40,848 nt of DNA from JACKJA01 sp050297015 (GCA_050297015.1 JBNKRZ010000014.1:1-40848), one strand, 5' to 3'; counted from the first letter of the stretch, positions 8,238-16,856 are shown. Notes: generated by a model from the sequence alone, not told the origin. Numbers and translations: made by a program.

Positions 8238-10664
8238 ATGATGGGTTTTTCTTCTTCGAATAAAGAGTCTTTGATTCCTGTATTGCCTTTGCGCGATATC
8301 GTCGTGTTTCCACATATGATTGTGCCTCTCTTTGTTGGGCGCGAAAAATCTGTGAAGGCGCTGGAAAACGTAATGACGGAAGACAAAAAAATCTTGCTCG
8401 TTACGCAAAAAACACCGGCTGAGGACGATCCCGGACCTTCCGATCTGTATACGGTTGGTACGGTGGGCACGATTTTGCAGATGTTAAAGCTTCCTGATGG
8501 GACGGTGAAGGTGCTGGTTGAAGGGACGCGCCGCGTACAAATCGACCAATACACGGAGGAAGATGGTTATTTGGCGGGGACGCCGCAAGAGATGCCGGAC
8601 GAGACGCAGGTCACTGAAGAAGTGGAAGCTCTGGGCCGCGCTGTGGTCGCGCAGTTTGAGCAGTATGTGAAACTCAATAAAAAGATACCGCCCGAAGTTA
8701 TCGTTTCTCTAAATCAAATCGAAGAGCCCGCCAAACTGGCCGATACGGTTGCGGCGCACTTAACGCTCAAGATTGATGAGCGTCAGGACTTGCTGGAATT
8801 AGCCCATACGCATGACCGGCTGGAAAAAATATACGGCTTTATGGAGGGCGAAATCGGTGTTCTTCAGGTCGAAAAACGTATTCGTAACCGCGTTAAGCGC
8901 CAAATGGAAAAGACGCAGCGCGAGTATTATCTGAATGAACAGATGAAGGCCATTCAAAAAGAGCTCGGTGATGCAGGCGAGGGGGGCTTTGACGAAATGG
9001 CAGAGCTTCATAAAAAGATTGAAGAAACTAAGCTTTCCAAGGAGGCTAAAGACAAAGCGCAGCAGGAGCTGAAAAAGCTCCAGCAAATGAGCCCTATGTC
9101 GGCGGAAGCGACCGTTGTGCGTAATTATCTCGACTGGGTTTTGGGTGTGCCATGGCAAAAGCGTAGCCGCGTTAAGAAGGATATTCTTGAGGCGCAAAAG
9201 GTTCTCGATATAGATCATTACGGCTTGGAAAAGGTTAAAGACCGCATTTTGGAATACCTTGCCGTGCAAAACCGTACCAACAAGGTTAAAGGTCCGATTC
9301 TTTGTTTCGTCGGTCCGCCGGGGGTGGGGAAAACCTCATTGGGGCAGTCCATAGCCAAGGCCGTTAACCGGAATTTTGTGCGTGTGGCGCTGGGCGGTGT
9401 GCGTGATGAAAGCGAGATTCGCGGCCATCGTCGGACTTATATTGGCGCTATGCCGGGTAAGGTCATTCAAGGGATGAAGAAAGCCGATAGCAGTAATCCG
9501 CTGTTTTTGCTTGATGAAATTGACAAACTTGGATCCGATTGGCGCGGCGATCCGTCTTCCGCGTTGTTGGAGGTCCTTGATCCTGAGCAGAATGACAAGT
9601 TCAACGACCATTATATGGAGCTGGACTACGATCTTTCCGATGTGATGTTTATCTGTACGGCGAATTCGCTCGATATTCCACGGCCTTTGCTGGATCGGAT
9701 GGAAGTGATTCGTTTGTCGGGGTATACGGAAGATGAAAAACTGGAGATCGTGCGCCGTCATTTGTTGGAAAAACAAATGGAAGCCGCAGGACTCAAGTCC
9801 TTTGAATTCAAGATTAGTGATGAGGCTATCCGTCATCTTGTGCGCTATTATACGCGTGAAGCGGGCGTGCGGAATCTTGAGCGTGAGATTGCTAATCTTT
9901 GCCGGAAAGCCATTAAGGAAATTTTGATGGCGAAAGGTTGTGATCGTGTGACGATCACTGTGCGGAATCTTGAGAAATATGCCGGGGTTCCTAAATATCG
10001 CTATGGCGAAATTGAAGAACGTGATCGTGTGGGCGTGGTCAATGGACTGGCTTATACCGAATTCGGTGGTGATTTGCTTTCCATTGAAGCCGTTACCATG
10101 CCGGGTAAAGATGGCAAAGTAACCACGACCGGGAACCTGAAGGATGTTATGAAAGAATCGATCACGGTCGCTGAGATGCTTACCAAGTCACGGGCGGCAC
10201 AGTTCGGGATTGATTATGAGGCCCTGAATAAAACCTCTATTCATGTTCACGTGCCGGAGGGGGCAACACCGAAAGACGGGCCTTCCGCAGGGGCGGCCAT
10301 GACGACGGCCATTATTTCTTCTCTGACCGGAATTGAAGTGCGCCGGGACATTGCTATGACGGGTGAAATAAACCTGCGTGGTTATGTGACGGCTATTGGG
10401 GGGCTAAAAGAAAAATTGCTGGCGGCTTTGCGTGGGGGTATTAATAAGGTTTTGATTCCTAAAGATAATGAAAAAGACCTCGCTGACATACCTGAAAAGG
10501 TTAAAAAGGGTCTCGAAATTGTGCCGGTCAGTACCATTGAAGAAGTCCTTTCTCATGCCTTAATAACGCTTTTGGAACCTCTGCCTGACGATAAGAAGGA
10601 AAAAATTCCTCAAATATCGTCAAAAAGTGCAGAAAATAAGGGCGAAGACGTGATTCGGCATTGA
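8238..10664 (+). CDS. lon: ATP-dependent protease Lon
   Basis: Homo-oligomeric AAA+ serine protease that removes misfolded and regulatory proteins. The 808 residues carry the N-terminal substrate-binding domain (LPLRDIVVFPHMIVPL), a coiled-coil middle region, the AAA+ module with Walker A GPPGVGKT at 359-366 and Walker B FLLDEIDK, and the C-terminal protease domain with catalytic Ser683 in PKDGPSAGAAM and Lys726 in GGLKEK. The length is close to E. coli Lon (784), with a short charged C-terminal extension after the protease domain. Position between clpP and the HU gene is the expected one apart from the missing clpX. Confidence 0.98.
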   Translation: MMGFSSSNKESLIPVLPLRDIVVFPHMIVPLFVGREKSVKALENVMTEDKKILLVTQKTPAEDDPGPSDLYTVGTVGTILQMLKLPDGTVKVLVEGTRRVQIDQYTEEDGYLAGTPQEMPDETQVTEEVEALGRAVVAQFEQYVKLNKKIPPEVIVSLNQIEEPAKLADTVAAHLTLKIDERQDLLELAHTHDRLEKIYGFMEGEIGVLQVEKRIRNRVKRQMEKTQREYYLNEQMKAIQKELGDAGEGGFDEMAELHKKIEETKLSKEAKDKAQQELKKLQQMSPMSAEATVVRNYLDWVLGVPWQKRSRVKKDILEAQKVLDIDHYGLEKVKDRILEYLAVQNRTNKVKGPILCFVGPPGVGKTSLGQSIAKAVNRNFVRVALGGVRDESEIRGHRRTYIGAMPGKVIQGMKKADSSNPLFLLDEIDKLGSDWRGDPSSALLEVLDPEQNDKFNDHYMELDYDLSDVMFICTANSLDIPRPLLDRMEVIRLSGYTEDEKLEIVRRHLLEKQMEAAGLKSFEFKISDEAIRHLVRYYTREAGVRNLEREIANLCRKAIKEILMAKGCDRVTITVRNLEKYAGVPKYRYGEIEERDRVGVVNGLAYTEFGGDLLSIEAVTMPGKDGKVTTTGNLKDVMKESITVAEMLTKSRAAQFGIDYEALNKTSIHVHVPEGATPKDGPSAGAAMTTAIISSLTGIEVRRDIAMTGEINLRGYVTAIGGLKEKLLAALRGGINKVLIPKDNEKDLADIPEKVKKGLEIVPVSTIEEVLSHALITLLEPLPDDKKEKIPQISSKSAENKGEDVIRH

Positions 10665-10693
10665 GTCTTCAAAAAAAGTGGCGTAAAAATGAT

Positions 10694-10767
10694 TCGTCCT
10701 TTGGAGTAGAGAACCCTTATGTTCTGCGGCTTTCGAGGACGAGAATCTCTTTTCTCTATGTTTTTTT
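10694..10767 (+). terminator. Nested hairpin structure between lon and HU gene
   Basis: In the 164-base gap, TCGTCCT (10694-10700) pairs perfectly with AGGACGA (10736-10742), and inside it AGAAC (10710-10714) pairs with GTTCT (10721-10725). Downstream a short GAGAA/TTCTC stem (10741-10745, 10752-10756) precedes a run of seven T residues. It could be the lon terminator or a structured leader for the HU gene; the choice cannot be made by eye. Confidence 0.4.
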
Positions 10768-10828
10768 AATTGAGGGAGGAAGGAGATGTTTTTAAACGTT
10801 CAACTTAATTTGATGAAGGGGTTTCCCA

Positions 10829-11101
10829 ATGAACAAACAAGAACTCGTAAACCAAGTTGCTGCTGAATCTGATCTTCCGAAAACGAAGGCTCAAGCTGCT
10901 GTTGAAGCTGTTATTAACAGCATCAAAGCTTCCTTGCAAAAAGGCGATGAAGTACGTTTGGTTGGTTTTGGTACATTTTCCGTTGCAAGCCGTGCGGCTA
11001 CGACGGGTCGTAACCCGCGTACGGGCGAAAAAATTAACATTCCGGCTTCTAAACAGCCGAAATTCAAAGCTGGTAAAGAACTGAAAGACGCTGTTAACTA
11101 A
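10829..11101 (+). CDS. hup: DNA-binding protein HU
   Basis: Small histone-like nucleoid protein that bends DNA as a dimer. The 90 residues match the HU/IHF family along the whole length: N-terminal helices MNKQELVNQVA, the VRLVGFGTFSV beta strands (42-52), and the DNA-intercalating arm with GRNPRTGEKI at 60-69 and Pro63. It looks like the HU-beta type rather than IHF. An AAGGGG ribosome site lies upstream. A strong terminator follows, so the gene is probably monocistronic. The position after lon is conserved in alphaproteobacteria. Confidence 0.97.
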   Translation: MNKQELVNQVAAESDLPKTKAQAAVEAVINSIKASLQKGDEVRLVGFGTFSVASRAATTGRNPRTGEKINIPASKQPKFKAGKELKDAVN

Positions 11102-11138
11102 TAGCATCTTTAGTCAGGCTTATTGAAAGCTTTACAGG

Positions 11139-11176
11139 ACTTCGGTCACGCAGATTAGCGTGGCCGAAGTTTTTTG
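11139..11176 (+). terminator. Rho-independent terminator of the HU gene
   Basis: A 13-bp stem (11139-11151 with 11158-11170, one G-U pair) with a 6-base loop AGATTA, followed directly by TTTTTTG. It is among the strongest terminators in the window and fits a highly expressed HU gene. Confidence 0.92.
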
Positions 11177-11386
11177 TGAAAAGCGTTTCCCATTTGACCG
11201 CACACATCATTAGCCTGCGGTCTCGCCGTGCTCACGTATTGGTCTATACGCTGCGCGCGTCTCGCCTTGGCTGCCTTGTGTGCAATCAAAGCGAAAACAC
11301 TTTCTGTAACGGCTCGAAAAAAAATCTAACGGAAAAGCTTGCTTTTTGTTTGAGAAGTGATTATTGAAGTACTTCCTTTTAAGGTA
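11177..11386. other. Intergenic stretch with several short inverted repeats
   Basis: About 210 bases between the HU terminator and tRNA-Val hold no convincing gene. Two perfect inverted repeats are visible: GACCGCA/TGCGGTC (11196-11202, 11216-11222) and CGTAT/ATACG (11235-11239, 11246-11250), followed by an alternating GC stretch. A 63-codon open frame crosses it but lacks protein-like composition and a ribosome site. The density of small palindromes suggests a repeat element or a structured RNA; neither was identified. Confidence 0.35.
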
Positions 11387-11462
11387 GGGCGGTTAGCTCA
11401 GTTGGTAGAGCATCTCGTTTACACCGAGAGGGTCGGGAGTTCGAGCCTCTCACCGCCCACCA
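11387..11462 (+). tRNA. tRNA-Val (UAC)
   Basis: Acceptor GGGCGGT/ACCGCCC, D-arm GCTCAGTTGGTAGAGC, anticodon TAC at 11420-11422 in loop TTTACAC, T-arm with TTCGAGC, and encoded CCA ending at 11462. Confidence 0.97.
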
Positions 11463-11602
11463 TTTTTTTATTTTTATTTTGTCACCATTTTCCTAATTTT
11501 GATGCGTTTCTGTATTCTGTGCTGCGCTGCATATAGGCAGTGAGAGGAAGGCAGTGCTATAAGTTTTCTTGTCTTTGTTATATTCAGAAAAGGAGACTCG
11601 TT

Positions 11603-12724
11603 ATGCTGATCGGATGCCCCAAAGAAATCAAAGCGCAAGAACATCGTGTTGGCCTGGTTCCGGCATCGGTGAGGGAATTGGTTGCGCACGGTCATGAGGT
11701 TATTGTCGAAACGCAGGCCGGGGCCGGGATTGACTTCTCTGATGACGATTATCGCGCTGTAGGTGCGGAAATCCGCAATACGGCCCAAGAAATCTTTGAA
11801 CAAGCGGATATGATTATTAAGGTCAAAGAGCCTCAGCCTGCTGAATGTGCAATGCTGCGCGAAGGGCAGATTTTGTTTACTTATCTGCACCTTGCCGCTG
11901 ATAAGGCACAGGCCGAGGGCTTGATGAAATCGGGATGTGTGGCGATTGCCTATGAAACGGTGACGGGACCGGGCGGGAGAGGGCTGCCGTTGCTTGCGCC
12001 TATGAGTGAGATTGCCGGACGCCTGTCGGTACAGGTTGGCGCCTTTAACATGCAAAAACATATGGGCGGCCGCGGGCGTATGATTACCGGTGTCCCGGGC
12101 GTGGCCCCCGCCAGCGTTGCTATTCTCGGTGGCGGTGTATCCGGTTTTAATGCGGCGCGCATGGCCGTGGGGATGGAGGCCGATGTTACGATTTTTGAAC
12201 GAAACCCGGATCGCATGCGTTTTCTGGATGACTATTTTGCCGGGCGTGCAAAGGTTATTTATTCCAATACGGAGCTTGTTGAGCAAGCGGTTGCTAATGC
12301 TCATTTGGTAATTGGAGCTGTTTTGATTCCCGGTGCGGCGGCGCCAAAGTTGGTGACGCGTGATATGCTGGGCGGCATGAAACCGGGAACAGTTATGGTT
12401 GATATAGCCATTGACCAAGGGGGCTGTTTTGAGACCTCTCACGCGACGACGCATAACGATCCGACTTATGAGGTTGATGGCATTGTTCATTATTGTGTGG
12501 CAAATATGCCGGGGGCTGTGGCTTTAACATCAACGTTGGCATTGAATAATGCCGTGTTGCCTTACGCTTTGAAACTGGCGGATAAAGGCTGGCGGCAAGC
12601 GCTGGCCGATGATTCGAATCTGATGGCGGGGTTAAATGTTTGCGCTGGTGAAGTTACCTATGAAAGTGTGGCGCAAGCTCTGGATTTGCCATTTAGTGCG
12701 GTTCCTAAAGCTTTGGCCGCATAA
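11603..12724 (+). CDS. ald: Alanine dehydrogenase
   Basis: NAD-dependent reversible deamination of L-alanine to pyruvate and ammonia. The start ATG at 11603 follows an AAAAGGAG ribosome site and gives 373 residues, the family norm. Seen: MLIGCPKEIKAQEHRVGLVP at the N-terminus, catalytic Lys75 (KVKEP) and His96 (YLHLAAD), the NAD-binding AILGGGVSGFNAARMAVGM Rossmann loop, and the DIAIDQGGCFETSHATTH region. Transhydrogenase alpha subunits share the fold, but the length and the lack of a membrane segment favour alanine dehydrogenase. It sits between tRNA-Val and tRNA-Asp, which are usually neighbours upstream of nuoA, so it may be an insertion in a tRNA cluster. Confidence 0.95.
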   Translation: MLIGCPKEIKAQEHRVGLVPASVRELVAHGHEVIVETQAGAGIDFSDDDYRAVGAEIRNTAQEIFEQADMIIKVKEPQPAECAMLREGQILFTYLHLAADKAQAEGLMKSGCVAIAYETVTGPGGRGLPLLAPMSEIAGRLSVQVGAFNMQKHMGGRGRMITGVPGVAPASVAILGGGVSGFNAARMAVGMEADVTIFERNPDRMRFLDDYFAGRAKVIYSNTELVEQAVANAHLVIGAVLIPGAAAPKLVTRDMLGGMKPGTVMVDIAIDQGGCFETSHATTHNDPTYEVDGIVHYCVANMPGAVALTSTLALNNAVLPYALKLADKGWRQALADDSNLMAGLNVCAGEVTYESVAQALDLPFSAVPKALAA

Positions 12725-12792
12725 AAATTTTGTGCGGGGTTGAAAAGTCGTTGACAGCGGCGTTCAATCCCTGTAACAAAGCATTCTCCCGC

Positions 12793-12869
12793 GCGGGAGT
12801 AGTTCAGCTGGTTAGAACGCCGCCCTGTCACGGCGGAGGTCGCGGGTTCAAGTCCCGTCTCTCGCGCCA
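12793..12869 (+). tRNA. tRNA-Asp (GUC)
   Basis: Acceptor GCGGGAG/CTCTCGC (one G-U pair), anticodon GTC at 12827-12829 in loop CTGTCAC, T-arm GCGGG-TTCAAGT-CCCGT, discriminator G and encoded CCA. It lies about 480 bases before nuoA. Confidence 0.97.
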
Positions 12870-12913
12870 TTTTTTCTTGAACCGTTTTTTATCGTTCAGG
12901 GAGTTTGGTTTTC

Positions 12914-13258
12914 ATGGATATCTTAAAGTGGTTTGTTGCGACAAGCTTTGTAATTCTGGCTTTTTGGGCTTTTCGTGAAGTGCAGGGCGGGGGGAATGCA
13001 TTTTATGCGTTTCTTATTATTGCTTCTTTGGGGATGGCTTACATCCTTCTTAATGGCTGGGATGTTATGACCGAACAAATTTGGCTGGCGACTCTGCTTT
13101 CTTTTTTGGCGAGCGCCGCTCTTTCCTACTATGTGGCACCTTTTGCTTTATCTTACGTCGATACCATTTTTCCGTCGTTCTTTCGGGATTGGTTCGTTAT
13201 TCACCTTGTGCTTGATACGCCATTGATGATTTGGGCTATGAAGAAATTTTCGGATTAG
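12914..13258 (+). CDS. Small multi-pass membrane protein, unknown
   Basis: A 114-residue protein with three clear hydrophobic helices (about 3-20, 28-47, 56-76) and a possible fourth (95-108). The ATG at 12914 follows AGGGAG at good spacing, which favours it over the upstream TTG at 12905. No family is recognised; there are no cysteines or cofactor motifs. It lies between tRNA-Asp and nuoA on the same strand, 88 bases before nuoA, with a candidate promoter for nuoA in between, so it is probably not a complex I gene. Confidence 0.7.
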   Translation: MDILKWFVATSFVILAFWAFREVQGGGNAFYAFLIIASLGMAYILLNGWDVMTEQIWLATLLSFLASAALSYYVAPFALSYVDTIFPSFFRDWFVIHLVLDTPLMIWAMKKFSD

Positions 13259-13309
13259 GGAATATCAAAAAAGGGTGAATAACTCGTAGATATTTTCCCA
13301 TCTGCTCTC

Positions 13310-13337
13310 TTGTGAAACCGTCGCATGCTGTTAGAAT
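13310..13337 (+). promoter_or_regulatory. Candidate promoter of the nuo cluster
   Basis: TTGTGA (13310-13315), a 16-base spacer, and TAGAAT (13332-13337). Transcription would start near 13344, only a few bases before the nuoA ATG at 13347, and no ribosome site precedes nuoA. If right, the nuo transcript would be nearly leaderless. Confidence 0.4.
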
Positions 13338-13346
13338 GTCTCCATC

Positions 13347-13718
13347 ATGGCTTCCGAATCTTTGCTCATAGAATACCTTCCCATCCTTGTCTTCTTCCTG
13401 ATCGCGGGGGGGATGGCTATTTTGATGGTTGCCGCTTCGGTGATCGCCGGTTTTCGTCGTCCGGACAAGGATAAGCTCTCGGCGTATGAGTGCGGCTTTG
13501 ACGCCTTTACGGATGCGCATAGTAAGTTTGATGTGCGGTTTTATCTCGTTGCGATTCTTTTTATTATTTTTGATCTGGAGATCGCTTTTCTTTTTCCGTG
13601 GGCGATTATGCTGGGGAAAATAGGCCTTTTCGGATTTTGGTCGATGATGGTGTTTCTGGGCGTTTTGACTGTCGGGTTTATCTATGAGTGGAAAAAAGGT
13701 GCATTGGAGTGGGAGTGA
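13347..13718 (+). CDS. nuoA: NADH-quinone oxidoreductase subunit A
   Basis: Membrane subunit of complex I near the quinone cavity. The 123 residues show three transmembrane helices (about 10-32, 65-88, 95-113) and the conserved YECGFDAF segment with its loop cysteine and acidic residues, followed by KFDVRFYLVAILFIIFDLEIAFLFPW, the family hallmark. It is the first gene of the nuo cluster. nuoB starts 7 bases after its stop. No ribosome site is visible upstream of the ATG. Confidence 0.97.
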   Translation: MASESLLIEYLPILVFFLIAGGMAILMVAASVIAGFRRPDKDKLSAYECGFDAFTDAHSKFDVRFYLVAILFIIFDLEIAFLFPWAIMLGKIGLFGFWSMMVFLGVLTVGFIYEWKKGALEWE

Positions 13719-13725
13719 TTAGTCA

Positions 13726-14301
13726 ATGAGTCATGATCCGAAAATATTTGCAGCGCCGTCCTGTGATTTGAAGACGGGCGTTCCTTTTCCTCCGGCGGCA
13801 GAGCAAGACGTTATTCCTGCCGCGCTTTCCAAACATGTGAGTGATAAAGGCTTCCTTTTGACTTCGGCCGATGCGCTCTTCGACTGGGCGCGGACCGGGT
13901 CGATGTGGCCGATGACGTTCGGCCTCGCGTGCTGTGCGGTGGAGATGATCCATTCTTACATGAGCCGTTACGACCTCGACCGTTTTGGCATGATTCCGCG
14001 GCCTTCTCCTCGCCAATCCGATGTTATGATTGTGGCCGGGACGCTAACGAACAAGATGGCCCCGGCTTTGCGCCGTGTTTATGACCAGATGCCGGAGCCG
14101 CGTTGGGTCATCTCCATGGGCTCTTGCGCCAATGGCGGTGGGTATTATCATTATTCCTATTCCGTGGTGCGGGGGTGTGACCGTGTTGTCCCGGTTGATA
14201 TTTATGTGCCGGGATGCCCGCCGACGGCGGAGGCCCTGGTGTATGGTTTGTTGCAATTGCAAAAGAAAATCCAAAGAGAAGATACGAGGATTGCGCGATG
14301 A
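13726..14301 (+). CDS. nuoB: NADH-quinone oxidoreductase subunit B
   Basis: Peripheral-arm subunit that binds the terminal iron-sulfur cluster N2, which reduces quinone. The four ligands are visible: the adjacent Cys69-Cys70 (GLACCAVEM), Cys134 (MGSCANGGG) and Cys164 (VPGCPPTAEAL). The 191-residue length is normal for alphaproteobacteria, with a short N-terminal extension. The stop codon overlaps the nuoC start (ATGA), indicating translational coupling. Confidence 0.98.
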   Translation: MSHDPKIFAAPSCDLKTGVPFPPAAEQDVIPAALSKHVSDKGFLLTSADALFDWARTGSMWPMTFGLACCAVEMIHSYMSRYDLDRFGMIPRPSPRQSDVMIVAGTLTNKMAPALRRVYDQMPEPRWVISMGSCANGGGYYHYSYSVVRGCDRVVPVDIYVPGCPPTAEALVYGLLQLQKKIQREDTRIAR

Positions 14302-14969
14302 CAAATTCTCAGGATGCTTTGCTTGATCTTGCTGAATATATCACCGAATCGCTGGGGGCTGATGTTGTCGCGGGGCATGAAGTCTCTCATGAAGAGCTGG
14401 TTTTGCATGTGAAACACGCGGAAATCGCGCGCGCGCTTTTGTTTTTGCGTGACGACCGGGAATGTGCCTTTAAAATTCTGCTTGATATTTGTGGCGCGGA
14501 TTATCCTGATCGCTCTTCGAAAGATGGGGGGCGCTTTGATGTGCTTTATCATTTGCTCTCTGTTTCGCAAAATCAACGTGTACGCATCAAGATTACAACG
14601 GATGAGAATGAAGCTGTGCCTTCTGTTGCTTCTGTTTTTTCCAGTGCTGGGTGGTATGAGCGCGAAGCGTGGGATATGTACGGTATTTATTTCGACGGCA
14701 ATGTTGATTTACGCCGTATTTTGACGGATTACGGCTTTGAAGGTCATCCTCTGCGTAAGGACTTCCCGTTGAGCGGTCATGTTGAGGTGCGTTATGACGA
14801 AAATGCGCGCCGGGTTGTTTATGAGCCTGTGAGTTTGCCGCAGGAATATCGCGACTTTGATAACGTGAGCCCTTGGGAAGGTGTTACGGACGTACAGTTG
14901 CCGGGGGATGAAAAGGCGGTTTCTCCGGCGCATGGCTATCGTGGGACCGTGGGAAAGGGGGGCGCGTGA
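14298..14969 (+). CDS. nuoC: NADH-quinone oxidoreductase subunit C
   Basis: Peripheral-arm scaffold subunit (30 kDa homologue). The ATG at 14298 overlaps the nuoB stop and gives 223 residues. The family signature is seen as YEREAWDMYGIYFDGNVDLRRIL, followed by GFEGHPLRKDFPLSG. It is separate from nuoD, unlike the fused nuoCD of E. coli. nuoD starts at the GTG overlapping its stop. Confidence 0.97.
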   Translation: MTNSQDALLDLAEYITESLGADVVAGHEVSHEELVLHVKHAEIARALLFLRDDRECAFKILLDICGADYPDRSSKDGGRFDVLYHLLSVSQNQRVRIKITTDENEAVPSVASVFSSAGWYEREAWDMYGIYFDGNVDLRRILTDYGFEGHPLRKDFPLSGHVEVRYDENARRVVYEPVSLPQEYRDFDNVSPWEGVTDVQLPGDEKAVSPAHGYRGTVGKGGA

Positions 14970-16198
14970 GCTTGGTTTGTGACAGAAATGAGGGCTTGTC
15001 CGTGCAGAATCCGACAGAAGATGAATTGCAAATCCGGCCCTATACGATGAATTTCGGGCCGCAGCATCCGGCCGCGCACGGCGTGCTTCGTCTTGTGCTG
15101 GAACTGGATGGAGAGGTTGTCGAGCGGGCCGACCCGCATATTGGCCTTTTGCACCGGGGTACGGAAAAGCTGATCGAGTATAAAACCTATATGCAAGCGC
15201 TTCCTTATTTCGATCGTCTCGATTATGTGGCGCCGATGAATCAGGAACATGCCTTTTCACTGGCGACGGAAAAGCTCTTGGGAATCACGGTTCCCGAACG
15301 GGCGCAATATATTCGTGTGCTATTCTCCGAACTGGGACGCATCTTAAACCATATTCTTAATATCACGACTTATGCCCTTGATGTAGGGGCTATTACTCCG
15401 GCACTGTGGGGGTTTGAAGAGCGCGAAAAAGCGATGGCGTTTTATGAGCGTGTTTGCGGGGCGCGGCTGCATGCGAACTATTTCCGTACGGGCGGTGTGG
15501 CGCGTGATATGCCTGACGGGCTGGTTGAGGATATGCTGGAGTGGGCAGAAACCTCTATGCCGCGGATCATTGATGATCTTGATACGCTGCTCTCCGGCAA
15601 CCGCATTTTCAAACAGCGTACTGTCGATATCGGCATCGTAAGTGCGGAGGATGCACAGGACTGGGGCTTTTCCGGGCCAATGCTGCGGGCGAGCGGTATT
15701 CCGTGGGATTTGCGCAAGGCGCAGCCTTATGAAGTTTATGAGAAAATGGACTTTGATATTCCGGTTGGAAAGACAGGTGATTGTTACGCCCGTTATCTCG
15801 TGCGGATGGAGGAAATGCGCCAATCGCTTAAGATTATGAAACAGTGTATCCGTGAGATGCCGGAAGGGCCTGTGATGGTTGACGATCGCAAGATTGCACC
15901 GCCACCGCGTGCTGAAATGAAGTCCTCTATGGAGGCGATGATCCATCACTTCAAGCTCTTCAGTGAGGGGTATCACGTGCCGGCGGGGGAGACCTATACC
16001 GCGATTGAAGCGCCGAAGGGCGAATTCGGTGTTTATCTGGTCGCGGACGGGACGAATAAGCCGTACCGCTGTCACATACGCGCCCCCGGTTTTGCGCATA
16101 TGCAGGCGATGGATTTTATGAGCAAGGGCCACATGCTCGCCGACAGCGTGGCGATTATTGGCTCGATGGATATTGTGTTTGGGGAAATTGACCGATGA
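14966..16198 (+). CDS. nuoD: NADH-quinone oxidoreductase subunit D
   Basis: 49-kDa homologue that forms the quinone-binding pocket with NuoB; related to the large subunit of [NiFe] hydrogenases but without metal ligands. Seen: FGPQHPAAHGVLRLVLELDGE with the quinone-site His, GLLHRGTEKLIEYKTY, and the C-terminal MDIVFGEIDR. The GTG at 14966 overlaps nuoC and has an AAGGGGGG ribosome site, giving 410 residues; a second GTG at 15002 preceded by GAGGG would give 398, closer to many relatives, and either could be right. The stop overlaps nuoE (ATGA). Confidence 0.97.
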   Translation: MSLVCDRNEGLSVQNPTEDELQIRPYTMNFGPQHPAAHGVLRLVLELDGEVVERADPHIGLLHRGTEKLIEYKTYMQALPYFDRLDYVAPMNQEHAFSLATEKLLGITVPERAQYIRVLFSELGRILNHILNITTYALDVGAITPALWGFEEREKAMAFYERVCGARLHANYFRTGGVARDMPDGLVEDMLEWAETSMPRIIDDLDTLLSGNRIFKQRTVDIGIVSAEDAQDWGFSGPMLRASGIPWDLRKAQPYEVYEKMDFDIPVGKTGDCYARYLVRMEEMRQSLKIMKQCIREMPEGPVMVDDRKIAPPPRAEMKSSMEAMIHHFKLFSEGYHVPAGETYTAIEAPKGEFGVYLVADGTNKPYRCHIRAPGFAHMQAMDFMSKGHMLADSVAIIGSMDIVFGEIDR

Positions 16199-16848
16199 AA
16201 AAACCGTTTGAATTAAATGCGGACTATCAGCCCTCCGCTTTTGCCTTCAAAAGCAAAAAGGCGGTGGAAGAGATTTTATCCCGCTATCCGGAAGGGCGGC
16301 AGAGGAGCGCGGTGATGCCGCTTTTGGATCTTGCTCAGCGTCAGGTGGGTGAGGAGGGCGCAAAGGCTGAAAAGCCTTACGGCGGATGGATTCCCCGCGC
16401 GGCGATGGACACGATTGCTGAAATTATCGGTGTGCCGCCGATCAAGGTCTACGAAGTGGCGACGTTCTACTCGATGTACAATCTTGCGCCCGTGGGGATT
16501 CATCATGTGCAGTGCTGTACCACGACGCCGTGCTGGCTGCGTGGTAGTGCCGCCATTGTACAGGCTTGTGAGAAAAAGCTCGGCATTCATGTCGGAGAAA
16601 CTACCAAAGACGGGCTGTTTACCTTGTCGGAGGTTGAGTGCCTTGGCGCGTGCGTGAATGCCCCGATGGTTCAGATTAACGACGATTATTTTGAAGACCT
16701 GACGCCGGAAAGCATGACGGATATCCTGACGACGCTGGAAAAAGGAAAAGAGCCCGCAATCGGCTCGCAGACGGGGCGCAAGGCCTCTATGTCCACCGCT
16801 GGCCCGACGACCCTCGAAAAACAGGCGAAAAAAGCCGGGGTAGTTTGA
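16195..16848 (+). CDS. nuoE: NADH-quinone oxidoreductase subunit E
   Basis: 24-kDa homologue carrying the [2Fe-2S] cluster N1a next to NuoF. Ligands are visible as Cys108-x4-Cys113 (CTTTPC) and Cys149-x3-Cys153 (ECLGACVNAP). A basic tail of about 40 residues follows the thioredoxin-like domain. It is the last gene of the first nuo block: the next gene, 8 bases downstream, lies on the opposite strand, and no terminator hairpin is visible in between. In other alphaproteobacteria nuoF follows directly. Confidence 0.97.
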   Translation: MKKPFELNADYQPSAFAFKSKKAVEEILSRYPEGRQRSAVMPLLDLAQRQVGEEGAKAEKPYGGWIPRAAMDTIAEIIGVPPIKVYEVATFYSMYNLAPVGIHHVQCCTTTPCWLRGSAAIVQACEKKLGIHVGETTKDGLFTLSEVECLGACVNAPMVQINDDYFEDLTPESMTDILTTLEKGKEPAIGSQTGRKASMSTAGPTTLEKQAKKAGVV

Positions 16849-16856
16849 GAGGGTAT

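Noticed and set aside
11176..11367. 63-codon frame between the HU gene and tRNA-Val
   Set aside because: No ribosome site, unusual Arg/Ser/Cys composition, and it begins in the terminator tail; better seen as a palindrome-rich non-coding stretch.
11474..12490. 338-codon open frame antisense to ald
   Set aside because: Shadow of alanine dehydrogenase, which has its catalytic residues and ribosome site; the antisense product has no recognisable features.
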